Positions 7,362 through 16,034 of a stretch of 64,000 bases of DNA are shown piece by piece (the stretch's first letter is position 1; each line of letters begins with the position of its first letter). The position numbers were made by a program, and so were the translations under genes. A model generated the notes under the pieces. It saw nothing but the letters and a program-made list of their open reading frames with translations. It was not told where the DNA came from and did no database searches. Source of the DNA: CAZPUI01 sp964415525 (GTDB taxonomy: Bacteria; Acidobacteriota; Holophagae; Holophagales; Holophagaceae); assembly GCA_964415525.1 (NCBI GenBank), contig CAYQAS010000009.1, positions 1 through 64,000 on the forward strand, given 5' to 3'.

Positions 7362-9686
7362 ATGCACGTCGCCTCTCTGCTCCTCGCCGCCTCCTGCCTC
7401 CTGCCCGAGGCCGCGGCCCAGGTGCCCCCGAAACGCACGGCCCAGGTGGACCCCTTCATCGGCACGAAGGACATGGGGCACTGCTACCCCGGCGCCACCG
7501 TGCCCTTTGGCTTCGTGCAACTCAGCCCGGACACCGACACCGGCGAGTATTCCCTGGATGGGAAGACCTACCGAAAGGACGCCTACCGCTACTGCGCCGG
7601 CTACCAGCACGGGGACCCCACCCTCGTCGGCTTCAGCCACACCCACTTCCATGGCACCGGCCATTCCGATCTGGGTGACCTGCTGGTGATGCCCACGGTA
7701 GGCCCCCTGAAGCTCCACCCCGGCACGGTAGAGCAGCCCGGGTACCGCAGCCGCTATACCGGTGAGAAGGCCGGCCCCGGCTACTACGCCGTGTCGCTGA
7801 CGGATCCCGGCGTGAAGGCGGAACTCACGGCCACCACCCGTGTCGGCGTCCATCGCTACACCTTCCCCAAGAGCGATGCCGCACGCATCGTGCTGGACCT
7901 CGTCCACGGCATCTACACCTACGACGGCAAGGTGATCTGGAGCCGCGCGGAGGTGAAGGGACCAAATCTCGTCACCGGCATGCGCCAGACCCGTGGCTGG
8001 GCCAGAGACCGCCAGATTTTCTTCGCCATGGCGTTCAGCAAACCCTTCAAGTCCTATGGCTGCCAGGACGGCGAGAAGCCCGTCTACCGTGGGTTCTGGC
8101 GCAAGTTCGAGCTCACGAAGAACTTTCCCGAGATGGTGGGCCGCGACCTCCGCCTTCACTTCGACTTCGATACGAACGCCAACGAACCCGTGATGGTGAA
8201 GGTGGCCCTCTCGTCAGTGAGTGTCGAAGGCGCTCTGAAGAATTTGGAATCAGAAATGCCCCACTGGGATTTCGACCGCGTTCGGCAAGCGGCGGATGCC
8301 CGCTGGGAGAAGGAGTTGGCGGCCTTCGATGTGCAGGGCACGGGTCGCGAGAAACGCCTCTTCTACACGCAGCTCTATCACTCCCTGTTGAGTCCCGTGG
8401 AATTCCAGGATGTGGATGGGCGCTACCGTGGGCTCGACCGCGAGGTGCACGAGGCGAAGGGATTCACGAACCATACCGTCTTCAGCCTCTGGGACACCTT
8501 CCGGGCCCTGCACCCGCTCTTCACCCTCATTCAACCCACCCGCACGAACGACCTGGTGAACTCCATGCTGGCCCACTTTGAGCAGAGCCCCTGGAAGCTG
8601 CTGCCAGTGTGGTCCCATCACGGGAATGAGAACTGGTGCATGACGGGCTACCACAGTCTGCCGGTGATCGCCGATGCGTGGATGAAGGGCATCCGCGGTT
8701 TCGACGGGAACAAGGCACTCAACGCCATGGTGGCGAGCGCCAGCGCCCCCTGGTTCGAGGGTGTGGGCGACTACCAGAGACTCGGCTGGGTGCCGGACGA
8801 GAAGCAGGGCAGTAGCGCCTCCAAGACCCTCGAATATGCCTATGACGACTGGACCGTGGCCCGCATGGCCGAAAGTCTTGGCCGCAAAGAGGTCGCGGAA
8901 GCCTTTGGCAAGCGCGCCCTGAACCACCGAAAGCTCTGGGATTCCGCCACTGGATTCATGCGGGCTCGCAGGTCCGATGGCAGCTTCCGAATGCCCTTCG
9001 ATCCGCTGCAGACCCACGACCAGGGCTACATCGAGGGCAATGCCTGGAACTACTCGCTGTTCGCACCCCACGACGCGGCCTGGCTGACCAAGGTCCATGG
9101 GGGTGGTGAGGCCTTCGGGAAGCACCTGGATCAGCTCTTCACCATGGAACTGGACGCGACCCACATCGCTGAAACAGAAGACCTCAACAAGGTCGGTCTG
9201 ATGGGCAACTACGCCCACGGCAACGAGCCGAGCCATCACGTGCCCTACCTCTATGTGTGGGCTGGACAGCCCTGGAAGACCCAGGCTCGGGTGCGACAGA
9301 TCCTGTCTCAGATGTACCAGGACGGCCCCAGCGGCCTCTGCGGCAACGACGACGCGGGCCAGATGAGTGCGTGGTACATCTTCAGCGCCTGCGGCTTCTA
9401 TCCCGTCACGCCCGGCAGCAACGAATACGTGATCGGTGCGCCTTTCCTTAAATCCATCGACCTGAACCTGCCCGGCGGGAAGACGCTCGCCATTCGGGCA
9501 CCAAAGGTGGACGACCAGAATCCCTACATCCAGCGGGTCCTGCGCAACGGGAAACCCTACGAGAGGGCCTTCCTGACCCACGAGGACATTCTCGGCGGCG
9601 GCACCCTCACCTTCGAGATGGGCCCCAAGCCCAGCCGGTGGGGCACCCGCCCCGAAGCCCGCCCCTTCTCGTTCCCCGCGAACTAA
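7362..9686 (+). CDS. GH92 family exo-alpha-mannosidase, paralog 2
   Basis: 774 residues with a signal peptide of about 22 residues. It begins QVDPFIGTKDMGHCYPGATVPFG, the GH92 signature. E558 in EGNAWNYS is the expected acid. The late motifs are complete: HGNEPSHHVPYLY, GQPWKTQ and G661-N-D-D-A-G-Q667 with SAWYIFS. The full set suggests a typical active enzyme releasing mannose in the periplasm or at the cell surface. The ATG at 7362 is chosen because a signal peptide follows and GGAG lies 8 nt upstream; the frame is open far upstream, but that sequence is antisense to the protease gene. It converges on the AraC-family gene with no clear terminator between. Confidence 0.95.
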   Translation: MHVASLLLAASCLLPEAAAQVPPKRTAQVDPFIGTKDMGHCYPGATVPFGFVQLSPDTDTGEYSLDGKTYRKDAYRYCAGYQHGDPTLVGFSHTHFHGTGHSDLGDLLVMPTVGPLKLHPGTVEQPGYRSRYTGEKAGPGYYAVSLTDPGVKAELTATTRVGVHRYTFPKSDAARIVLDLVHGIYTYDGKVIWSRAEVKGPNLVTGMRQTRGWARDRQIFFAMAFSKPFKSYGCQDGEKPVYRGFWRKFELTKNFPEMVGRDLRLHFDFDTNANEPVMVKVALSSVSVEGALKNLESEMPHWDFDRVRQAADARWEKELAAFDVQGTGREKRLFYTQLYHSLLSPVEFQDVDGRYRGLDREVHEAKGFTNHTVFSLWDTFRALHPLFTLIQPTRTNDLVNSMLAHFEQSPWKLLPVWSHHGNENWCMTGYHSLPVIADAWMKGIRGFDGNKALNAMVASASAPWFEGVGDYQRLGWVPDEKQGSSASKTLEYAYDDWTVARMAESLGRKEVAEAFGKRALNHRKLWDSATGFMRARRSDGSFRMPFDPLQTHDQGYIEGNAWNYSLFAPHDAAWLTKVHGGGEAFGKHLDQLFTMELDATHIAETEDLNKVGLMGNYAHGNEPSHHVPYLYVWAGQPWKTQARVRQILSQMYQDGPSGLCGNDDAGQMSAWYIFSACGFYPVTPGSNEYVIGAPFLKSIDLNLPGGKTLAIRAPKVDDQNPYIQRVLRNGKPYERAFLTHEDILGGGTLTFEMGPKPSRWGTRPEARPFSFPAN

Positions 9687-9732
9687 GCCACAGGGCCCAT
9701 CAGAGCCCCCTGCCCCACTCCTCCCATAGCGC

Positions 9733-10596
9733 TCACTCCCCGGCCTGCTCGATCCGGTAGGCCAGGGGGGTCACCTTGGCCATTTTCCGGAACACACGAT
9801 GGAAATACGCATGGTCCTGGAACCCGGAACGCGCTGCGACCTCCTTGATGGGGAGGTCGGATTCCCGCAGCAGCTGGCGAGCAAGATCCAGACGCACCTG
9901 GTTCAGGTAGTCCACGAAACGATGGTGCCCCTGCTGCCGAAAGAGTCGGCTCACGTGGTTTGGGCTGAGACCGAAGTGCGTGGCAATGTTCTCCCGGGTG
10001 AGGCTGAGCGCCAGGTTGGCCTGGATGTAGAGGCAGAGCGATTCGAACGTGTGGAGGGCCTTGCCCTCCCGCCGAGCCGTCCCGCGACGGAGATTCATCA
10101 GGCACTCCTCGATGATTCCGCGCACCAGAGCAGCCTCCAACGGCGTCCGCTCCAAGCGAAGCGCCGTACTCTGGAGGCAAGCCAGGAGAGCCTGAAGAAC
10201 ACCATCCACAGGCCAGTTACCACCTGCCTTCAGCGCAACAGGCCCACCCGCCTCCAAGGTCACAAAGCTCAATCCGATATGGCGTGCGCCGAACAGCACA
10301 TTGAGCAGGGTGCATCGCCCAGTCCAATCCGGTCGGTCCCAGGCTTGTTCTGGGGCGAACAGGGCCTCACCAGCAGCGAGGACCAATCGGCGCACTCCCA
10401 TCGCCCCTCCGGTCTCCACCTCAAGCGTGCCATCCAGCACGACCAGCAAGCGTGGAAAACGCGTCCGCTGGGCGTGAGCGGGGGGGATCCCCTGCCCTGC
10501 CACGTGCACCGTGCGGATGCCATCCCGCTCCAGACTCGCACGCACTGCGACCACGAGAGGATGCACCACCTGATGGGATGTCGTGGACGTCACCAT
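9733..10596 (-). CDS. AraC-family transcriptional regulator 1
   Basis: 287 residues. An N-terminal cupin-like sensing domain (about residues 15-150; FPRLLVVLDGTLEVETGG) precedes a C-terminal pair of helix-turn-helix motifs (about 185-280: LSLTRENIATHFGLSPNHVSRLF and LPIKEVAARSGFQDHAYFHRVFRK). This is the usual design of a sugar-responsive activator. The start is set at ATG 10596 with AAGGGAAGG just upstream; the open frame extends further but overlaps the divergent promoter region. It is divergent from the orphan PTS EIIB gene and convergent with GH92 paralog 2, so both are candidate targets. Confidence 0.88.
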   Translation of the reverse strand: MVTSTTSHQVVHPLVVAVRASLERDGIRTVHVAGQGIPPAHAQRTRFPRLLVVLDGTLEVETGGAMGVRRLVLAAGEALFAPEQAWDRPDWTGRCTLLNVLFGARHIGLSFVTLEAGGPVALKAGGNWPVDGVLQALLACLQSTALRLERTPLEAALVRGIIEECLMNLRRGTARREGKALHTFESLCLYIQANLALSLTRENIATHFGLSPNHVSRLFRQQGHHRFVDYLNQVRLDLARQLLRESDLPIKEVAARSGFQDHAYFHRVFRKMAKVTPLAYRIEQAGE

Positions 10597-10775
10597 GCCT
10601 TCCCTTCGAGCCGGGTTTCCCGAGCATTTTCGCACGCCGATGCAGCCCATTGCGGCGTCATCCATTCTGCCATCCCTTGCCGCCAAGCCTTCGGACATCC
10701 GGTGTCGCGTCGAGGACCACCACCTTCCGGAATGCGATCGACCAAGCCCCAACCCCCAGTGCATCCGGAGGCTCC

Positions 10776-11075
10776 ATGAAGATCCTCGCCGTCACGGCCT
10801 GCCCGACTGGCATCGCCCACACGTACATGGCTGCCGAACAGCTCGAATTCGCCGCCCGCCGCGCCGGTCTGCCCATCAAGGTGGAGACCCAGGGCGCGCT
10901 CGGCATCGAGAATCGGCTTTCCTTGCGCGACCTGCGCACCACGGAACGCGTCCTTTTCGCTGCTGACATCGAGATTCTCGACACGGAGCGATTCCGTAAC
11001 ATGCAGATCATACGCGTCCCTGTTCAAGCGGCCATCGACGACCCCGACACGGTACTATCCCGTTACCTCGCCTGA
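10776..11075 (+). CDS. Orphan fructose-type PTS EIIB subunit
   Basis: 99 residues, one EIIB-fructose domain. C9 in ACPTGIAHTYMAAEQ is the expected phosphocysteine. It closely resembles the EIIB at 58203-58505 (identical ACPTGIAHTYMAAEQLE and the KVETQG block). No EIIC, EIIA or HPr lies beside it, so it probably takes phosphate from the PTS operon at 55.7-59.5 kb, or acts as a signalling subunit for the adjacent AraC regulator. GGAGG lies 5 nt upstream of the ATG. A strong terminator follows, so it is a single-gene unit. Confidence 0.9.
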   Translation: MKILAVTACPTGIAHTYMAAEQLEFAARRAGLPIKVETQGALGIENRLSLRDLRTTERVLFAADIEILDTERFRNMQIIRVPVQAAIDDPDTVLSRYLA

Positions 11076-11085
11076 GGCCCGGCGA

Positions 11086-11133
11086 CGCCAAACGTGTGAG
11101 ACCCGGCAGACGCCGGGTCTTATACGTTTGGCG
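11086..11133 (+). terminator. Hairpin terminator after orphan EIIB
   Basis: A long stem pairs CGCCAAACGT (11086-11095) with ACGTTTGGCG (11124-11133), with an inner stem AGACCCGGC/GCCGGGTCT. The U-tract is poor, so it may act as an mRNA 3' stabiliser as well. Confidence 0.65.
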
Positions 11134-11148
11134 TGGCGGTTCCGGAGT

Positions 11149-11177
11149 CAAAAAAGGGCTCCGGCGAGCGGAGCCCT
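11149..11177 (-). terminator. Terminator of the locus A outer-membrane operon
   Basis: On the minus strand a 9-bp stem (11169-11177 with 11155-11163) has a 5-nt loop and runs directly into a T-tract. It ends the operon 15829 to 11200. Confidence 0.85.
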
Positions 11178-11199
11178 CCCCTCACCCCGCCACATCTCC

Positions 11200-11841
11200 T
11201 TAGAGGCTGTAGCGGATCCCCACCTGTATCCAGGACGGATTTACGCCGCTGCGACCTCGGGTCGGATGCCCGTTCTGCAGAAGGTTGGAAGTCTTTGCCA
11301 ATTCATCCGGGTGAACCTGCAGAAATTCGTTATCCGTCCCCAGTTCGGCCACCTGGAGCAGGGCCGTGAATGCCCACCGATCCGTGAAGTGATGCTCGAT
11401 CCCCAACCGGAAGCCGAGCCTACTGAGCGTCAGGCTCCGGGAGACATCGTTCGTGCGGCCCCACCGGTCGGTGCCGGTGCCCTTCACGCTCCAGCCGTTC
11501 AGGGAAATCCCAAAGATGGCAGACGTGCGGGAGGCTCCAAGGGGCTTCACGCCATCAAAAGCCAGCTGTGTCCCGGTGAGGCTGCGTTTCACCCCATCCA
11601 CCTCCTTGCCCGGGAACACATTCACGCCCAGCCCTACGCGCCAGAAGGCGTTCGAGCCTTCGTAGGCGCCCTGGTAGGCCCCGTCGAGGCAGAGACCGCC
11701 CAGACGCTGGCCCGTGACGGACTGCAGTTCATCGAGTGCGTAGGGGAGTGCGGCCCCCACCTTCCATCCGGAGGTCTGCTGGGCGCTGAGCGCCGCACCG
11801 GCCAGGAGGAGAGACATGGAAAGGAACTGTCGAATCGCCAT
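11200..11841 (-). CDS. Small outer-membrane beta-barrel protein, locus A third gene
   Basis: 213 residues. Signal peptide to about residue 20 (ALSAQQ), then alternating polar/hydrophobic strands that suggest an eight- to ten-stranded barrel, ending in PSWIQVGIRYSL. It is homologous to the gene at 50458: compare LSRLGFRLGIEHHF..AELGTDNEFL with TKLGGKIGLEYFV..VEAGTSSDFL, and the shared PSW(I/L)Q(V/L)G ending. In both loci it lies directly downstream of an Oar-like TonB receptor, here 18 nt after it. CAGGAG precedes the ATG. Function unknown; an accessory to the receptor is the natural inference. Confidence 0.72.
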   Translation of the reverse strand: MAIRQFLSMSLLLAGAALSAQQTSGWKVGAALPYALDELQSVTGQRLGGLCLDGAYQGAYEGSNAFWRVGLGVNVFPGKEVDGVKRSLTGTQLAFDGVKPLGASRTSAIFGISLNGWSVKGTGTDRWGRTNDVSRSLTLSRLGFRLGIEHHFTDRWAFTALLQVAELGTDNEFLQVHPDELAKTSNLLQNGHPTRGRSGVNPSWIQVGIRYSL

Positions 11842-11859
11842 GACTGGATTCTCCTGAGG

Positions 11860-14800
11860 CTAGAAGCGGATACCCGCGCTGAACGAGACCTGGCGGGGTC
11901 CGCAGTAGTAGCCGGGCTCCGCCGTTTCGCCCTTGCGCACGCCACCGAACACCGCCGGGTTCACGTAGAGGGCATTCAGACCGTTGCCGGGGCTACGGAA
12001 TTCCGTGTTGTAGAACTGCTGGTAGATGCGGTTGAAGAGATTGACAACGTTGAGGTTCCCGAAGAACCGCACCTGCCGCCAGACCGGGGCTTCCCAGGTG
12101 AGGAGCAGGTCCGCGTTGAACTGATCGTTCTGGTGGTAGGCGCCCCGATCGCCGTAGAACTGCGTCCAGGAGAGCGGGTGGCTGAACGGCTTCGCATAGC
12201 CGGTCGGATTGGCCTTGTAGGCGGCCACTTCAGCATCGTAAATCGCCTTCACGTCCCCGGTGGGAAAGGGCGTGGCCATGGTGGCGTTCCAGTTCGAACC
12301 ACTGGCGTATTGCAGGCTGAGGTTGGCGCTCAGGCGTCCCTTGCCGAGCCCAAGCCCGTAACCCAGGTTCAGGCGCGCCATGTGCGGCGTGTCGTTGAGC
12401 AGTGCACCGCCGGGGCTCATCTGGGAATCCGTGACCCCGGCGCGGCCCAGCCAGTGGCGGTTGTTGAAGAGCGGGCTGCTCATGTTGTCGCCGCCGATGC
12501 CCTGGGTCCACAGGGCGCCGCGCAGTTCGCCCGCCTCGTCATTCCCTCGGCTGCGACTGTAGGTGTAGGTGAAGAGGTAGCGGAAGTCGCCGGACTTGCC
12601 CCCCATCTCCATCTCCACACCGAGGTATTTGCGCCAGAGTTCCGGCGCATTGAAGACGCGGTGGTTGGGTGCGCGGAATTTGAGGTCACTGACCCCGGAG
12701 AAGTCCGTGACGGTGATCCAGTCGCGGTCCGGACCCCAATCCTGGGCAAAGGCAATGATGTTGCCGTACTCCCGGTGAACGACCGCCATGCGGGCGTACG
12801 ATCCACTGGCGTACTGGCGGCGGTATTCCACCGTCATCTCATTCACGGACACAGGCTTGATGTTGGGATCCACGTTGAAGCCCTTGAGCCGGTCGTAGAC
12901 CTGGAAGGGTACGGTGTAGTTCTTCGCGTCCAAAAGCTGTCCAAGATCCACGAAGCGCACGCCGTACTGGCCGTTGTCATTCGCGGCGCCCGGCATCGGC
13001 TGCCCCGCGGGGCCCCATCCCCAGCGGATCTCCCGGCTCTCGGCCTTCTGGAACATGGCGTTGCTGAGGCTGGCGGGGTAGTCCCCCTGGCTGTGAAGGG
13101 CAAAGAGTTTGAAGACGTGCGCGCTGTCGCCCTTCAGGTCAAAAGTCAGCACGAAGCGGGGACTGAGGCTCGTAGACACCGGCAGGATCTCGCGGTTCAT
13201 CACGCGATCCCGCACCTGGGCACGGTCAAAGCGCAGGCCCGCCATGAGGTTCCAGTGCCTGTTCAGCGTCACCTGATCGTTGATATAGAAGCCCTGGTTC
13301 AGGTTGTCGAGAACACCGTTGCCCGAATAAAACTTGCGCATGACCGGCGCCAGGCCGCCCATGCCGTCCGCGTTCTGCCCATTGCTGCCGATCCCCGTGA
13401 AGGCGATGGTGGGAAAGAGGAAGTTCCCGGCCGCATTCTGGTAGAAACCACCCACGTGCACCTGCTCCAACTCATTGCCGAAGTAGTGGCTGGAGTGGAT
13501 GTCCGACCGATACCAATCGGTGCCCACATCCAAGTCGTGGCTCAAACCCCAGAAATCGCGGAAGAGCTTGGCGTTCAGGCTCATGCTCGAGGAGTTGAAT
13601 TCCTCCGCCCCATTGCCCATGCCCGTCCCTGCGAACTGGCCAAGGGAGGCGTTGTAGATCGTGCCAGCTGCCCCGTGAGAATCCTCGTGGATGTAGATCG
13701 GCGTGTTCGACGCATCCCGCTGCTGCGATCCCGTGGCGAAGTAGGAGGCGTTCTTCTGGCGACTGGCCTGGAATTCCACGAACGTGGAACCCCCGAAAAC
13801 ACCGGAGTACGCCATCCCCTGCAGACTGCTCTCCCCCTTGTTCCCACTGCCGTTGTCGAGCCAGATGGGTGCGCGGGTGGCATAGGTGTTCTCGTTGACG
13901 TCCTTGTTGCTCCAGACCTGCACCCGGTGATCGGGCGTGATCGCCCCGGTGAGCTTGAACTCCGTGTAGGTGAACTTGCTGCGGTTGCTGAAGGTCTTGT
14001 TCCAGTCCGTCATCGGAAAGCCGTAGCCCTGGATGGCTGAGGCCGCGGTGGGCAGGGCCATCAGGGTGGTCGGGTCCGTGGCGGTGAGGGCATCCACGGC
14101 GGCGATGCCCGAAAAGCGGGTGCGGCGGAAGCGCTTGTCCGGTTCACCGATGGTTCCCGTGGTCGCGGACTCAGGCTTGAATTTGGTGCCAAAGGAGAAC
14201 CAGAGGCGGTCCTTGATGATCGGCCCCGTCAGCGTGGCATGGGCTTCGCGGGTGGTGAACTCGTCGCTGACGTTGCCCCCCAGCCGCTGAGCGTTCGAAA
14301 CATTGTTGTCCTCCGCCCATCGACGAGCCCGCCAGGAGGGACGGGCATAGAGCATGCGCAGGGAACCCTGGAAGTCGTTGCCGCCGCTCTTGGTCACGAC
14401 GTTTACCGCCCCACCCAAGGCCCGACCGTAGCGGGCGTTCGCAGGCGAGAGCACCACGGCGACGTCCTCCACCATGTCCTCCAGGAACATCTGGACGCGA
14501 GGCCGACCGTAGAGCGGATCCTTGTAATCCGTGCCGTTCACCGTGAACTGGGTATTCGCCGCCACACCGCCACGGATGGCGAACTGCCCGCCCCCCTGAC
14601 CACTTGTGACACCCGGAGCCAGCTGCAGCGCCGCAGAGGCCCCACGAGAGCCGGTGAGCTCCAGTAGATCCTGGGGCGAGAAGTTCACGGAGGTCTTGGT
14701 ATCGGACTTGTCCACGGTGGCAGCGCTGGCCACGACGGAGACCTCTGCCGATTCCACCTGCACGGGACTCAGGCAGAACTCCTGGTTCAGGCTGGCGCCC

Positions 14801-15102
14801 ACACCCAGACGAACCCCCTGGGCGGTCTTGCCGCGGTAGCCCGGCTTCGATACGACGATGCGATAGTCGCCTGGAGGCAGGAGGGCCGCGCGCCAGATGC
14901 CGCTGGCATCGCTGGTCACCGTGCGGGCCATCATCATTTGCGGGGCATTCAGCACCACCACGGCGCCCGCGAGGGGCGCGCCCTTCTCGTCGGTGACCTT
15001 GCCGGAAATCTGGCCACTCAGGCTGGCCTGGGCTACAAGGCTCTGCCCGGCCAAAGCGAAGGACAGGGCCGTGACGACCGTTCGGACATTCAGTTTGCTC
15101 AT
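11860..15102 (-). CDS. Oar-like TonB-dependent receptor, locus A
   Basis: 1080 residues. Signal peptide (ends near LVAQA), carboxypeptidase-regulatory-like domain (about 30-115: GKVTDEKGAPLAGAVVVL), plug domain (about 120-250, with NARYGRALGGAVNVVTKSG), then a large barrel ending in aromatic Phe (SAGIRF). Receptors of this build import large substrates across the outer membrane using the TonB system. It is paralogous to the receptor at 51104 (shared SPxNARxGRxLGGAxNV and RGG..VNG segments). It is the middle gene of a three-gene run with spacings of 16 and 18 nt, opposite a GH92 gene. The start is taken at MSKLNV because GAGAGG and a signal peptide fit; the open frame upstream overlaps the preceding gene. 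Confidence 0.92.
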   Translation of the reverse strand: MSKLNVRTVVTALSFALAGQSLVAQASLSGQISGKVTDEKGAPLAGAVVVLNAPQMMMARTVTSDASGIWRAALLPPGDYRIVVSKPGYRGKTAQGVRLGVGASLNQEFCLSPVQVESAEVSVVASAATVDKSDTKTSVNFSPQDLLELTGSRGASAALQLAPGVTSGQGGGQFAIRGGVAANTQFTVNGTDYKDPLYGRPRVQMFLEDMVEDVAVVLSPANARYGRALGGAVNVVTKSGGNDFQGSLRMLYARPSWRARRWAEDNNVSNAQRLGGNVSDEFTTREAHATLTGPIIKDRLWFSFGTKFKPESATTGTIGEPDKRFRRTRFSGIAAVDALTATDPTTLMALPTAASAIQGYGFPMTDWNKTFSNRSKFTYTEFKLTGAITPDHRVQVWSNKDVNENTYATRAPIWLDNGSGNKGESSLQGMAYSGVFGGSTFVEFQASRQKNASYFATGSQQRDASNTPIYIHEDSHGAAGTIYNASLGQFAGTGMGNGAEEFNSSSMSLNAKLFRDFWGLSHDLDVGTDWYRSDIHSSHYFGNELEQVHVGGFYQNAAGNFLFPTIAFTGIGSNGQNADGMGGLAPVMRKFYSGNGVLDNLNQGFYINDQVTLNRHWNLMAGLRFDRAQVRDRVMNREILPVSTSLSPRFVLTFDLKGDSAHVFKLFALHSQGDYPASLSNAMFQKAESREIRWGWGPAGQPMPGAANDNGQYGVRFVDLGQLLDAKNYTVPFQVYDRLKGFNVDPNIKPVSVNEMTVEYRRQYASGSYARMAVVHREYGNIIAFAQDWGPDRDWITVTDFSGVSDLKFRAPNHRVFNAPELWRKYLGVEMEMGGKSGDFRYLFTYTYSRSRGNDEAGELRGALWTQGIGGDNMSSPLFNNRHWLGRAGVTDSQMSPGGALLNDTPHMARLNLGYGLGLGKGRLSANLSLQYASGSNWNATMATPFPTGDVKAIYDAEVAAYKANPTGYAKPFSHPLSWTQFYGDRGAYHQNDQFNADLLLTWEAPVWRQVRFFGNLNVVNLFNRIYQQFYNTEFRSPGNGLNALYVNPAVFGGVRKGETAEPGYYCGPRQVSFSAGIRF

Positions 15103-15118
15103 GACAAAACCTCTCGAA

Positions 15119-15829
15119 TCAGAAACGGAAGGCGAAGCCCACTTCCACGTGGGGCACGAACCGGGACGTGGTCTGGATGGAGTCCATGGCGGTGTGGCCA
15201 CCGTTCTTGTCCGACACGGTGCCTGCGACATGAATGTAGTGGGCCGCCTTGTAATTCAGGGCGAGCAGGTTCACCTCCAGGGCGTGGTGCTCGAGCACCG
15301 GGAACGAGACCCCGATATAGGGCGAAACCGACAAGCTGCCCTTATCCACCACGCCGTTGTAGGTGTCCTCGTACGTGCTGCCATCCCCCACGGTGGCGAC
15401 GTATTCCTGGCGGAACTTCAGACTCCCCACCTGCAGGCCCGCGCGGTAGGCGCCCCAGCTCCGAGGCAGCTCATAGGACAGGCGGAGATTCAACCCCTCC
15501 ACCTGGTTCTTGCGGCTGTCCGCCGAAGCCTTCGGGGCGACGGTCTTGCCGGACACCACTGCCATGAATTGCGGATCGATCAAGTGCTGGGTGCCAGGCT
15601 TGTAGAAGAAGCCCAGTTCCACACCGATGCGCCCGGAAGCCAGCGGACCGCTCGCCTCCACACCAAAGCCAAGCATCTGAGGGCTCAGATGGTCCTTACG
15701 TGAAGCCACCTGGAAGCCGGAACGCACCTTCAGACTGCCTGACCAGTCCGTATCGACGGCATGGACAAAAGAGGCCTGAGCAAGTGCCATTACGGCGATT
15801 GCGCGACCGACAGGTCGAGTGATCATCAT
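15119..15829 (-). CDS. Small outer-membrane beta-barrel protein, locus A first gene
   Basis: 236 residues. Signal peptide to about residue 24 (FVHA), then a barrel-like pattern ending in Phe (VGFAFRF). It is clearly homologous to the first gene of locus B (54326): both carry SGKTV/PGKTV..SAD.RKN, DTYNGV..KG.L..SPY.G, LEVNLL.LNYK and PHVE..FRF. It opens the three-gene operon, 16 nt ahead of the TonB receptor. Two adjacent ATGs (15829, 15826) are possible; GGAGG at 8 nt favours the first. It may act as a substrate-binding or gating partner of the receptor, but no known family was recognised. Confidence 0.75.
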   Translation of the reverse strand: MMITRPVGRAIAVMALAQASFVHAVDTDWSGSLKVRSGFQVASRKDHLSPQMLGFGVEASGPLASGRIGVELGFFYKPGTQHLIDPQFMAVVSGKTVAPKASADSRKNQVEGLNLRLSYELPRSWGAYRAGLQVGSLKFRQEYVATVGDGSTYEDTYNGVVDKGSLSVSPYIGVSFPVLEHHALEVNLLALNYKAAHYIHVAGTVSDKNGGHTAMDSIQTTSRFVPHVEVGFAFRF

Positions 15830-15897
15830 GTGAATTTCCTCCGAAGAATGGAGCCATCCTGTCATCCCAGGCCTGCGGAATGACCTCACCATTTATT

Positions 15898-15915
15898 GGA
15901 CTATTAGTGCATTTT
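15898..15915 (+). promoter_or_regulatory. Candidate operator, site a (GH92 paralog 3 / locus A)
   Basis: Reads GGACTATTAGTGCATTTT. It matches the core TTAGTGCA of three other sites in the window. It lies in the divergent region, 119 nt before the GH92 start at 16035 and 68 nt before the barrel start at 15829. It is the most degenerate of the four sites. Confidence 0.5.
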
Positions 15916-16034
15916 GTGAAAGAGATCATCCAAGCAGAGAAACCCCTCCACACTTGACGCCGGAACCTGAAACACCGCCCGTCATCCGCCGTGCTCCCAG
16001 GTCCCTTTTCCGACCCAACCCACCGAGGGAATCC

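Noticed and set aside
11128..14040. Long open frame antisense to the locus A TonB receptor
   Set aside because: It overlaps two genes with strong family signatures and has no recognisable motif or ribosome binding site.
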